NCBI RefSeq assembly: GCF_014762745.1
Contig: NZ_JABURJ010000101.1
Location: 1-34,327 of the forward strand
DNA length: 34,327 bases
DNA from: Kangiella sp.
Lineage (GTDB): Bacteria; Pseudomonadota; Gammaproteobacteria; Enterobacterales; Kangiellaceae
Reading direction: 5' to 3'
The position numbers were made by a program, and so were the translations under genes. Of this stretch, positions 1 through 8,054 are shown in pieces; the stretch's first letter is position 1; every line of letters starts with the position of its first letter. The notes beneath the pieces are model-generated. The model was not told where the DNA came from and did not search any database. It was given only the letters and a program-made list of their open reading frames with translations.

Positions 1-39
1 CCCTTAGAATATAGTGACTTAGAGGATGATTTTGGGTAG
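1..39 (+). CDS. Possible 3' end of an upstream gene (partial)
   Basis: Frame 1 is open from the window edge to a TAG at 37-39 and would encode the acidic tail PLEYSDLEDDFG. The charged composition is plausible for a protein C-terminus. The stretch is too short to identify, and 13 open codons can occur by chance. No terminator hairpin follows it. Confidence 0.3.
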   Translation, partial: PLEYSDLEDDFG

Positions 40-116
40 TCTAGCCAAGCTTTTTATACTTGTGGTAAGGTTATGCCACTCAAAGATTCTAACAAATTAA
101 CAATGGGGTTCCGATT

Positions 117-1802
117 TTGGATATCGTCGAAACAATTAATAATGCACTCTTATATATTGATGGGTTTCTAGGCTCAGCAGGATATTTTCCTTATTTATTA
201 ATAGGTGTGGGTGTTTTCTTCACACTGTATCTAGGTTTTCCACAAATTCGCTATTTTGGCCAGGCAACTCGAATTGTTCGTGGCAAATATGCAAAAGAAG
301 ACTCTCCTGGCGATACTTCGCACTTTCAGGCATTAACCACTGCCTTATCAGGTACTGTCGGTACCGGTAATATCGGTGGCGTTGCACTGGCGATTTTTAT
401 CGGTGGTCCTGCGGCCTTGTTCTGGATGTGGGTGACGGCATTCTTTGGTATGACGACCAAGTTTGTTGAGGTCACACTATCGCACAAGTACCGTGAAAAA
501 ACCGAAGATGGCACCATGGCGGGTGGCCCCATGTATTACATGGAAAAGAAATTGAACATGAAGTGGCTGGCAGTGATTTTTGCACTGGCAACCATTATCA
601 GTTCAATCGGTAGCGGTAACATGCCGCAGATTAACAACATCGCTCAGGTTATGAATACCACTTTTAATATCGAAGAGTGGGTAACAGGCGGTGTTTTGGC
701 TGTGCTATTAGCGCTAGTTATTATTGGCGGCATTAAGCGTATTGCCAAAGTGGCTGAGAAAATCGTGCCCTTTATGGCGGTTGTGTATGTTGTCGGTGCT
801 GTCTTGGTTATTGCCTATAACTACGAAAATATCATTCCTTCATTCCAGGCAATCTTCGGTAGTATTTTCTCAGGTTCGGCAGCGGTCGGCGGCTTTCTGG
901 GTGCAAGTTTTGCTTATGCCATGGATCGTGGCGTTAACCGTGGCCTATTCTCAAACGAAGCAGGTCAGGGTTCTGCGGCGATTGCTCACTCAGCGGCTAA
1001 AGGCAAAGAACCAGCCTCAGAGGGTATGGTGTCACTACTTGAGCCTTTCATTGATACCATCATTATCTGTACGTTAACTGGTCTGGTTATCCTGTCCTCG
1101 GGCGTCTGGAGCGAAAAGCATCATAACTCCTTCGATCGTACGGATATGGAATTTGTTGTTGGAAATTACACAGACGGCAATCCAGAAGACGTTAATAAGT
1201 TAATGATCCATCTGGACGAAAAGCGATCAGTTCCATCTGAAATTAAAAAGTTTACTGGAACAATCTCTCTACAAGATGGTAAGGCTATTTCTGACGGCTT
1301 CACACTCTTAAACGCAAGGTCTATTGCTGAAGATGTGATTTATATGGATAAGGATGGCAACCCTATAACTGGAGAAATTCCTGTTTCAAATGGAACATTG
1401 GAAGATTCCTCTATTGTTGTGGAGGGTAAGTCATTGATCCACTCAGCGGAGCTAACCGCAGTTGCATTTACTAAAGGTTATATGGGTGAAAGCGGTAAAT
1501 ATATCGTGTCTCTAGGCCTGCTGCTATTTGCCTTTACTACAGCGATTGCCTGGTCCTATTACGGTGACAGGGCAGCCATCTATCTGTTCGGTCCCAAGTC
1601 TGTATTGCCGTACCGTGTAGCCTTCGTTGCGTTATTCTTCCTGGGTGCTATTGTCGATTCAACGGTGGTCTGGACGCTGGCCTATGTGACTGTGGCTCTG
1701 ATGACCATTCCTAATCTGGTCGGTATTCTGCTACTCCATAAAGACATGAAGAATACGGTTAAAGACTACTGGGAACACTTTAAGACAGATCAAGCTGATT
1801 AG
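117..1802 (+). CDS. Alanine/glycine:cation symporter (AGCS family) with a large extra loop
   Basis: Inner-membrane carrier of the AGCS family, which imports alanine or glycine with Na+ or H+. The family core is clear: GTGNIGG at residues 82-88, the segment ending in [12 protein letters not shown], and NEAGQGSAA from residue 280. Most of the protein is hydrophobic, as expected for about 10-11 helices. At 561 residues it is roughly 100 longer than typical AGCS proteins. The excess is a hydrophilic block at about residues 335-440, between two membrane segments. The start is TTG at 117: an in-frame stop lies at 90-92, no in-frame ATG occurs nearby, and a GGGG at 105-108 gives fair ribosome-binding spacing. 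A rho-independent terminator follows at 1837-1885, so the gene is probably monocistronic. Family assignment is secure; the exact substrate is not. Confidence 0.93.
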   Translation: MDIVETINNALLYIDGFLGSAGYFPYLLIGVGVFFTLYLGFPQIRYFGQATRIVRGKYAKEDSPGDTSHFQALTTALSGTVGTGNIGGVALAIFIGGPAALFWMWVTAFFGMTTKFVEVTLSHKYREKTEDGTMAGGPMYYMEKKLNMKWLAVIFALATIISSIGSGNMPQINNIAQVMNTTFNIEEWVTGGVLAVLLALVIIGGIKRIAKVAEKIVPFMAVVYVVGAVLVIAYNYENIIPSFQAIFGSIFSGSAAVGGFLGASFAYAMDRGVNRGLFSNEAGQGSAAIAHSAAKGKEPASEGMVSLLEPFIDTIIICTLTGLVILSSGVWSEKHHNSFDRTDMEFVVGNYTDGNPEDVNKLMIHLDEKRSVPSEIKKFTGTISLQDGKAISDGFTLLNARSIAEDVIYMDKDGNPITGEIPVSNGTLEDSSIVVEGKSLIHSAELTAVAFTKGYMGESGKYIVSLGLLLFAFTTAIAWSYYGDRAAIYLFGPKSVLPYRVAFVALFFLGAIVDSTVVWTLAYVTVALMTIPNLVGILLLHKDMKNTVKDYWEHFKTDQAD

Positions 1803-1836
1803 GGCTAGACAAACTCTTTAGGTTTTTCCTATACTG

Positions 1837-1885
1837 ACTCTGGTCTGACCACGGCATTGCGCTGGTGGTCGCCAGAGTTTTTTTT
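1837..1885 (+). terminator. Rho-independent terminator after the AGCS gene
   Basis: A two-part stem, ACTCTGG/CCAGAGT outside and GACCAC/GTGGTC inside, is followed directly by a run of eight T. Confidence 0.9.
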
Positions 1886-1917
1886 GCCTGAAATTTATTA
1901 ATGACCTAGGAGAGACC

Positions 1918-3615
1918 ATGCAATACCAAGCCCCAGTTGAAGACATGATGTTCTTGATCAAGGATGTTTTTGATTTGGAAAACCGACTTAAAGGTATTGC
2001 TGACTTTTCGGAATTTGACGCGGAGCTCTATAACGCCATTCTGGAAGAGGCAGGTAAGTTTGCAACAAACGTGTTGCAGCCGATTAACCGTTCGGGTGAT
2101 GAAGAAGGTTGTCAGTATAACGACGGTGTTGTGACCACCCCGAAAGGATTCAAAGAAGCCTATCAGGCCTACGTAGAAGGAGGCTGGCAATCATTAACGG
2201 CTAACCCACAATATGGCGGGCAGGGTCTGCCAAAAGCATTACATGTCCTGGTCGAAGAGATGTTCTATTCGGCCAATACATCATTCTGTCTTTACGGCAG
2301 TCTTACTGCTGGTGCATACCACTTACTACAGGCTCACGCTGACGATGCAACCAAAGACAAATATCTTGCCAAGCTGATTAGCGGTGAGTGGTCTGGCTCC
2401 ATGTGCCTAACCGAAGCGCATGCTGGCTCGGATCTTGGTATTTTGAAGACTAAAGCCGAACCTCAGGAGGATGGCACCTACAAGCTATCTGGCTCAAAAA
2501 TATTCATTACTGGCGGCGAGCATGATATGGCGGATAATATTATCCACCTGGTGCTTGCCCGCCTGCCTGATGCACCTGCTGGCCCTAAAGGTATCAGTCT
2601 TTTCTTAGTCCCTAAATTTATGGTCAATGATGATGGCTTGCTCGGAAAACGCAATGGTATTCGCTGTGGCTCAATAGAGCACAAAATGGGCATTAAGGCA
2701 TCTTCCACCTGTGTCATGAATATGGATGACGCTACCGGCTTTCTTATCGGTGGCCCACATCAAGGCTTACGCTGCATGTTCACCATGATGAACCTTGAGC
2801 GCCTATCAATTGGCTTGCAGGGTATTGGCCTTGGCGAAATGTCTTATCAGCAGGCTTTTGATTATGCCAATGATCGTTTGCAGGGACGTGCTGAAGGTGT
2901 TGAGGGAACAGCTCCGATTATACGTCATGGCGATGTACAGCGTATGCTCAAAACCATGCAGGCTTATACTCAGGCAGGTCGTGCGCTGGCCGTCTGGTTA
3001 GGCGCATGGCTGGATGAGGCTTTCCATTCTGAAGATGAAGCTGTTGTCAGCAAAGCCCAAAATATGGCTGCGTTACTGACTCCAGTTGCCAAAGCTTTCT
3101 TTACCGATATCGGTTACGAAGTCTGCACCATCGGCCAGCAGGTGTTCGGTGGCCACGGTTATGTGCGCGAGTGGGGTATGGAGCAGCATGTTCGTGATGC
3201 GCGTATTGCTCAGATTTATGAAGGCACCAATGGTATTCAGGCGCTGGATCTTATTGGACGCAAGATTGTCGCTAACAAGGGTGCTTTCCTGGCTGAGCTG
3301 TTGACGGATATGCGCCAGGATATTGCAAATTTCAGTGACTCGGTGCAAAAGTCTCAGCTTGTAGCTCAGCTTACTGAGCTGGAAACATTATCGAAGCAGA
3401 TTGTTGAGCAATTTGCATCTGATCAGGACAAGCAGCAGTATATTGCCTGCGATTACCTGCATTATATGGCCTTGAGCTTATATGGATACCTATGGTTGAA
3501 AATGGCGCAGACAGGGCAGGAAGGAAAGCAGGAGTCTATGGAGTTTTTCTATAACCGTCTGTTGCCAAGAGCTTATGGGCTTAAAAAGAGTATTGAAAAC
3601 GAATTGGGGCTTTAA
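1918..3615 (+). CDS. Acyl-CoA dehydrogenase (DmdC/FadE-like, long form)
   Basis: FAD-dependent acyl-CoA dehydrogenase, which introduces the trans-2 double bond in beta-oxidation or a related acyl-CoA pathway. At 565 residues it belongs to the long subfamily. A short N-terminal extension (PVEDMMFLIKDVFDL) is followed by the N-terminal helical domain, the beta domain starting at MCLTEAHAGSDLG (M162), the C-terminal helical domain with YEGTNGIQ, and an extra C-terminal domain of about 110 residues typical of this subfamily. The catalytic base should be E435 in YEGT. A strong AGGAGAG at 1908-1914 precedes the ATG. The gene stands alone between two terminators. Subfamily members include 3-methylmercaptopropionyl-CoA dehydrogenase (DmdC), but many act on ordinary acyl-CoAs, so the substrate is left open. 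Confidence 0.93.
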   Translation: MQYQAPVEDMMFLIKDVFDLENRLKGIADFSEFDAELYNAILEEAGKFATNVLQPINRSGDEEGCQYNDGVVTTPKGFKEAYQAYVEGGWQSLTANPQYGGQGLPKALHVLVEEMFYSANTSFCLYGSLTAGAYHLLQAHADDATKDKYLAKLISGEWSGSMCLTEAHAGSDLGILKTKAEPQEDGTYKLSGSKIFITGGEHDMADNIIHLVLARLPDAPAGPKGISLFLVPKFMVNDDGLLGKRNGIRCGSIEHKMGIKASSTCVMNMDDATGFLIGGPHQGLRCMFTMMNLERLSIGLQGIGLGEMSYQQAFDYANDRLQGRAEGVEGTAPIIRHGDVQRMLKTMQAYTQAGRALAVWLGAWLDEAFHSEDEAVVSKAQNMAALLTPVAKAFFTDIGYEVCTIGQQVFGGHGYVREWGMEQHVRDARIAQIYEGTNGIQALDLIGRKIVANKGAFLAELLTDMRQDIANFSDSVQKSQLVAQLTELETLSKQIVEQFASDQDKQQYIACDYLHYMALSLYGYLWLKMAQTGQEGKQESMEFFYNRLLPRAYGLKKSIENELGL

Positions 3616-3626
3616 GCCCCTTTTTT
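3606..3626 (+). terminator. Terminator overlapping the acyl-CoA dehydrogenase stop codon
   Basis: GGGGC (3606-3610) pairs with GCCCC (3616-3620) and six T follow. The TAA stop sits in the loop. Confidence 0.85.
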
Positions 3627-3799
3627 ATGCTTGGCGTTTATCTGCGACTTACTAAGTGTCGATAAAATTAACAGTTATGGACTTGGCTGATTACTATTTG
3701 TTCAGCTAATGAGAACCATTAAAAAAATTGTAACTATATTATTCGATCTGCTTGAGTGATAAGAATAATTATGATGTTATTAGCGGCTGGGGCAAATTA

Positions 3800-3816
3800 A
3801 GGGTCAACAGACCCTA
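3800..3816 (+). repeat. Solo terminal-repeat copy of the fadD-upstream element, forming a hairpin
   Basis: AGGGTC-AACA-GACCCT forms a 6-bp hairpin followed by A. Fifteen bases (3802-3816, GGTCAACAGACCCTA) are identical to the right end of the MITE-like element at 13065-13327. No partner end lies in the preceding 180 bases. It sits 31 bp upstream of the NSS transporter start, much as the other copy sits just upstream of fadD. It is probably a remnant of one element end. Confidence 0.55.
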
Positions 3817-3847
3817 CTAATAACAGACATATAATTCGGTAAATCAT

Positions 3848-5248
3848 ATGGCAACAGATCGCGGTCAGTTTAATACTCGCATAGGTTTTATTCTCGCAGC
3901 TGCAGGTTCAGCAGTAGGTCTCGGCAATATTTGGAAGTTTCCATTTGAAGTAGGAGAAGGGGGCGGCGCAGCTTTCGTTGTCATTTATCTAGCCTTCTGT
4001 TTCCTGTTGTGCTTCCCGGTGATGGTGTCTGAAATCGCCATCGGCCGTAAAACCAATCTTAATCCCGTTGGTGCTTTTAAAAAGCTAGGTCACAAAAACT
4101 GGGCCTTTGTTGGCTTTATGGGCGTTATTGCCGGTGTCTTAATTCTTTCTTTCTATAATGTTGTTGCTGGTTGGGCTTTTGGCTATTTCCTTGAAATGAT
4201 TCAGGGCAATTTTGGCATTGGTGAAGAATTCGGCAGCTTTATCACAGACTGGCAGAAAATTGGTCTGTACGGTCTGGTTTTCATGGGTATAACAGCTTTT
4301 ATTGTGTCGCGTGGTATTCATGACGGAATTGAGCGTGCTGCAACCATTTTAATGCCAACGCTATTCTTAATGATTGTTGGCCTGATCGTTTATGCAATGA
4401 CGTTAGATGGCGCTGGTGTTGGTATTAAGTATTATCTGATTCCTGACTTTTCTGAGATTACTGGTGAAGTAGTTTACTCTGCATTAGGCCAGGCTTTCTT
4501 CTCGCTTTCTCTTGGTATGGGCGCTTTAATTACTTACGGTAGTTACGTATCAAAGAAGCAAGATATTGTTAAGTCTGCTGCCTTAATCACCCTGACTGAT
4601 GTTTCAATTGCATTCCTTGCCGGCCTGATGATCTTCCCATTTGTAGCCTATTTAACTCAGGGCACAATGGAAGGAGTAGATGGTGGCGCTGGTTTGATCT
4701 TCGCAACCTTGCCTGGTGTATTTGAAAGCTTTGGCCCGACATTGGGTGTGGTTGTCGGTTCTTTATTCTTCTTATTGCTATGCTTTGCAGCTTTAACTTC
4801 AACGGTTTCTTTGCTTGAGGTTCCTGTCTCTTATCTGGTTGATGAGAAGAAAATTAAAAGACCAGTAGCTGTATGGGGCATGGCAGCTTTGATTTTCTTG
4901 ATTGGCATTCCTTCTCTGTTAGGTAATGGCTCTGTCGAAAGCCTGACGCAGTTCATCCACATGAACAAAAATGCTGAATGGCAATACGTAACCTTCATGG
5001 ATTTCGTTGAAGCTATTGCCAGTGATACCTTCTTGCCATTGGGCGGTGCCCTGATTTCAATTTTCGTAGCTTATGTCTGGAAAAAGAACAACTTGAATGC
5101 AGAGATAGCGATTGGTCGTGAAGGTGGCTCGCAGTGGGTAGCAAAATATATTGATTTTGCGATTACCTTCTTCTGTCCAGTTGTTTTAGGTTTGATTACT
5201 GTTGTAACTATTTTAGATCGCTTCTTTGGCGTCGTAGTTATTGGTTAA
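3848..5248 (+). CDS. Sodium-dependent transporter, NSS (neurotransmitter:Na+ symporter) family
   Basis: Na+-driven amino-acid importer of the LeuT/MhsT fold in the inner membrane. Helix 1 carries the family signature GSAVGLGNIWKFP (residues 20-32), whose unwound part binds Na+ and substrate. It is followed by the GGGAF region and the SEIAIGRK loop. The 466 residues and about 11 hydrophobic segments fit bacterial NSS proteins. The start ATG follows RGQF-type N-termini seen in the family, but only a weak ribosome-binding site is visible. Only 21 bp separate it from the amidohydrolase gene, so it is probably the first gene of the run 3848-11812. The substrate cannot be read from the sequence; the neighbouring hydrolases suggest an amino acid released from a peptide or amide. 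Confidence 0.93.
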   Translation: MATDRGQFNTRIGFILAAAGSAVGLGNIWKFPFEVGEGGGAAFVVIYLAFCFLLCFPVMVSEIAIGRKTNLNPVGAFKKLGHKNWAFVGFMGVIAGVLILSFYNVVAGWAFGYFLEMIQGNFGIGEEFGSFITDWQKIGLYGLVFMGITAFIVSRGIHDGIERAATILMPTLFLMIVGLIVYAMTLDGAGVGIKYYLIPDFSEITGEVVYSALGQAFFSLSLGMGALITYGSYVSKKQDIVKSAALITLTDVSIAFLAGLMIFPFVAYLTQGTMEGVDGGAGLIFATLPGVFESFGPTLGVVVGSLFFLLLCFAALTSTVSLLEVPVSYLVDEKKIKRPVAVWGMAALIFLIGIPSLLGNGSVESLTQFIHMNKNAEWQYVTFMDFVEAIASDTFLPLGGALISIFVAYVWKKNNLNAEIAIGREGGSQWVAKYIDFAITFFCPVVLGLITVVTILDRFFGVVVIG

Positions 5249-5269
5249 TTTTAGTTTCGGGAGAGCATA

Positions 5270-6697
5270 ATGATTAAAGTTCCTGCAAAAACCCGGCTCA
5301 CTCTGGCAGCGCTGATTAGCGCTGCTTTTTTGTCTGCTTGCGACAAACCGCAAAAAGAAGATAAAAAAGATGTAGAGCCTAATACCGCATTTGAATCTAC
5401 TTATAAGGCGCATAGCTATCACCCGGTGCTGATCGAAAATGCAACGATTCTTACCGCTGCTGGCGATAAAATTGATAAGGGCTCTGTACTATTCAAAGAT
5501 GGTAAAATCGTTGCAGTTGGAACTGATGTTGAAACTCCTACCGATGATAATCTTGAAGTTATCGATGCAAATGGTAAATGGGTGACTCCGGGCTTAATTG
5601 ATGTCCACTCGCACTTGGGTGTTTATCCAGCTCCCGGAGTTGATTCGGCGGCAGATGGCAACGAAATGACCGCGCCCGTGACTGCGGAAGTTTGGGCTGA
5701 GCATTCAGTCTGGCCGCATGATCCTCAGTTTGAACTGGCGCTGGCTGGGGGTGTTACTTCTATGCAAATTCTACCGGGTTCAGCTAACTTGATTGGTGGT
5801 CGTACAGTCACTTTGAAAAATGTGCCTGCGCGTTCTGTTATGGAAATGAAGTTCCCGGGCGCTCCACACGGTTTGAAAATGGCCTGTGGTGAAAACCCTA
5901 AACGCGTTTATGGTAGCAAAGGTCGTTCACCAATGACACGTATGGCCAATATTGCAGGCTTCCGCGATGCCTGGATTAAAGCTGCTGATTATAAAAAACA
6001 GTGGGAAGATTATGAGAATGGCGAGGGCAATGGCAAGCCACCTAAACGCGACTTGCAAATGGAAACTCTTGCCGGTGTTTTAAAAGGTGAAATTTTGATT
6101 CATAACCATTGTTATCGTGCCGATGAAATGGCGTTGATGTTGGAGATTGCCGACGAGTTTGACTTCCTGATTTCTACTTTCCATCACGCAGTTGAGTCTT
6201 ACAAAATTGCAGATAAGTTAGCAGAAAACAATGTGTGCTCAGCTCTTTGGTCTGACTGGTGGGGCTTTAAACAGGAAGCCTTCGACATGGTTCCTGAGAA
6301 TGTTGCTCTAGTAGAAAAAGCTGGCGCTTGTGCCATTGTCCACTCCGATTCTCCAACTGGTATTCAGCATTTGAATAAAGATGCTGCCAAGTCCATGGCT
6401 TCTGGAAATGCTATGGGCATGGAGATCACTCCTGAAAAAGCGATTGAGTGGATTACCATTAATCCTGCTAAATCGATGGGTATTGGGGAGCAAACCGGTA
6501 GTCTTGAAGTCGGCAAAATGGCGGATGTCGTACTTTGGGACGGTAATCCTTTCAGCGTTTATAGCAAAGCTGAGAAAGTCTTTATTGATGGTGCGCTCAT
6601 GTATGACCGTCATGATGAAAAATATCAACCCGTCAGCGACTTCCAGCTAGGTCAATATGACTTCGATGTTGAAGCACAGGAGGAGGCAGCGCTATGA
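5270..6697 (+). CDS. Amidohydrolase lipoprotein (imidazolonepropionase-like), metal site intact
   Basis: Metal-dependent amidohydrolase with a TIM-barrel fold. An N-terminal signal ends in a lipobox, LSAC with C24, so it should be a lipoprotein. Asp follows the Cys (C24-D25); in E. coli Asp at +2 keeps lipoproteins in the inner membrane. Metal ligands are visible: H113 and H115 (VHSH), H278/H280 (HNH), H305/H306, and D360 (HSDS). The C-terminus has the usual GSLEVGKMADVVLWDG closing strand of the beta-sandwich. GGGAGAG precedes the ATG. The last four bases overlap the next gene (ATGA). It probably cleaves an amide or peptide bond in the periplasm; the substrate is unknown. The downstream paralogue lacks these ligands and may be its partner. 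Confidence 0.9.
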   Translation: MIKVPAKTRLTLAALISAAFLSACDKPQKEDKKDVEPNTAFESTYKAHSYHPVLIENATILTAAGDKIDKGSVLFKDGKIVAVGTDVETPTDDNLEVIDANGKWVTPGLIDVHSHLGVYPAPGVDSAADGNEMTAPVTAEVWAEHSVWPHDPQFELALAGGVTSMQILPGSANLIGGRTVTLKNVPARSVMEMKFPGAPHGLKMACGENPKRVYGSKGRSPMTRMANIAGFRDAWIKAADYKKQWEDYENGEGNGKPPKRDLQMETLAGVLKGEILIHNHCYRADEMALMLEIADEFDFLISTFHHAVESYKIADKLAENNVCSALWSDWWGFKQEAFDMVPENVALVEKAGACAIVHSDSPTGIQHLNKDAAKSMASGNAMGMEITPEKAIEWITINPAKSMGIGEQTGSLEVGKMADVVLWDGNPFSVYSKAEKVFIDGALMYDRHDEKYQPVSDFQLGQYDFDVEAQEEAAL

Positions 6698-7998
6698 GCT
6701 TATTATCGACAAAATCTTTAGCCAAGTCTGTTGCTGCTGCTCTTGGCGTAGCAAGTCTAATTGCAGGTATTTGCAGTGCTGAAACAACTTTAATTAAAGA
6801 TGCCAAAATTCATACTCTCTCATCACAGGGTGTTTTGCAGTCTGGAGATGTATTGTTTGAGGACGGTGTTATCAAAGCAGTTGGCGAAGATCTTAGCGTT
6901 GAAGCTGACACTGTTATTGACGGTGCAGGCAAGGTAGTTACGCCAGGTATCTTTGCCCAGATTACGCAAATTGGTCTGGTTGAGCTGGGTTCGCAGGAGC
7001 AAACAGCAGATGCGCGTACTGAACATGAAGAGCAGGGTGCTTCATTTAGCGTGGATAAGGTTTATAACCATAACTCGACGCTGGTCGCTGTTAATCGCTC
7101 AAATGGCGTCACTCGTACTTTGGTTGCGCCCCAAGTTGGCTCAACAGTGTTTGCCGGACAGGGCGCCATCATGTCTTTGAAAGATCAGTATCATCCACTG
7201 ATTGCAAAGGACGTTGCTATCTTCACAGCTTTTGGTGAATGGTCGGCGGAAGGTATGGGCGGTTCGCGTGCCAGTGTTTTGTTTGAGCTGAATAAGGCAT
7301 TTGATGAAGCAAGGCTTTATCAGAAAAATCGTACAGCCATTGAGCAGGGCGATTTTAGAGAACTGACTTATAGTATCGCCGATCTTGAAGCACTACAGGC
7401 TGTTATAAACCGTGAAATTCCTTTGCTGGTGAATACTCAGCGTGAAAGCGATATTTTAACCATGTTAGATTTTGCTAAAGAGCAAAATATCCGTATTGGT
7501 TTTGTGGGTGCTGCAGAAGCCTGGAAGGTTGCGGATCAGTTAGCAGAAGCTGATGCTTCTGTATTTGTAGATCCAATGGATAACTTACCGGATAGCTTCG
7601 AATCTTTGGGTAAGCGTTACGAAAACGCTGCGATTTTGTCAGAAGCAGGTGTTAAGGTCATGTTCTTAGGTCAGGGTTTCCTGGCGACCCATAATGCTTA
7701 TACAGTGCGTCATTCGGCGGGTAATGCTGTGGCTTATGGCATGGATTATGACAAAGCATTAGCAGCCATGATGTCTACTCCAGCCGGGTACTTTGGTGGC
7801 GACGAAACTTATGGTCAAATTGCCGAAGGTTACAAAGCCGAATTAGTGCTTTGGAATGGTGACCCACTTGAAGTGACAACACTTCCTGAACAGGTTTGGA
7901 TTGATGGTGAAGCTGTCAGCATGGAAAACCGTTCAACCAAGTTGCGTGATCGCTACAAAGATTTGGATACCGATAAAAATACCGGTTACAGAAAGTAA
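6694..7998 (+). CDS. Amidohydrolase-like protein lacking the metal ligands (probable pseudoenzyme)
   Basis: Secreted paralogue of the preceding amidohydrolase (434 residues), translationally coupled to it by a 4-bp overlap. The N-terminus looks like a Sec signal peptide ending near GICSAETT. Beta-sandwich and barrel landmarks align: DAKIHTLSSQGVLQSGDVLFEDG at the start (split here over residues about 32-55), VVTPG, and AEGYKAELVLWNGDP at the end. The catalytic sites do not. The HxH of the paralogue (H113/H115) is I90 and Q92 here, the paired His becomes GA in FVGAAEAWKVAD, and the HSDS aspartate site becomes LGQG. The protein therefore probably cannot bind the metal pair and may be a structural or regulatory partner. 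Annotation pipelines would call it an amidohydrolase on fold alone. Confidence 0.85.
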   Translation: MSLLSTKSLAKSVAAALGVASLIAGICSAETTLIKDAKIHTLSSQGVLQSGDVLFEDGVIKAVGEDLSVEADTVIDGAGKVVTPGIFAQITQIGLVELGSQEQTADARTEHEEQGASFSVDKVYNHNSTLVAVNRSNGVTRTLVAPQVGSTVFAGQGAIMSLKDQYHPLIAKDVAIFTAFGEWSAEGMGGSRASVLFELNKAFDEARLYQKNRTAIEQGDFRELTYSIADLEALQAVINREIPLLVNTQRESDILTMLDFAKEQNIRIGFVGAAEAWKVADQLAEADASVFVDPMDNLPDSFESLGKRYENAAILSEAGVKVMFLGQGFLATHNAYTVRHSAGNAVAYGMDYDKALAAMMSTPAGYFGGDETYGQIAEGYKAELVLWNGDPLEVTTLPEQVWIDGEAVSMENRSTKLRDRYKDLDTDKNTGYRK

Positions 7999-8054
7999 CT
8001 CTCTTAAAGTAATTCACTTAAAGTAACCGTATCAACAATTAAGTAGGAAAAAAT

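Noticed and set aside
103-171. 22-codon frame starting at ATG 103, overlapping the AGCS start, as a leader peptide
   Set aside because: No ribosome-binding site of its own and no regulatory codons or hairpin. The TTG at 117 in the gene frame is sufficient.
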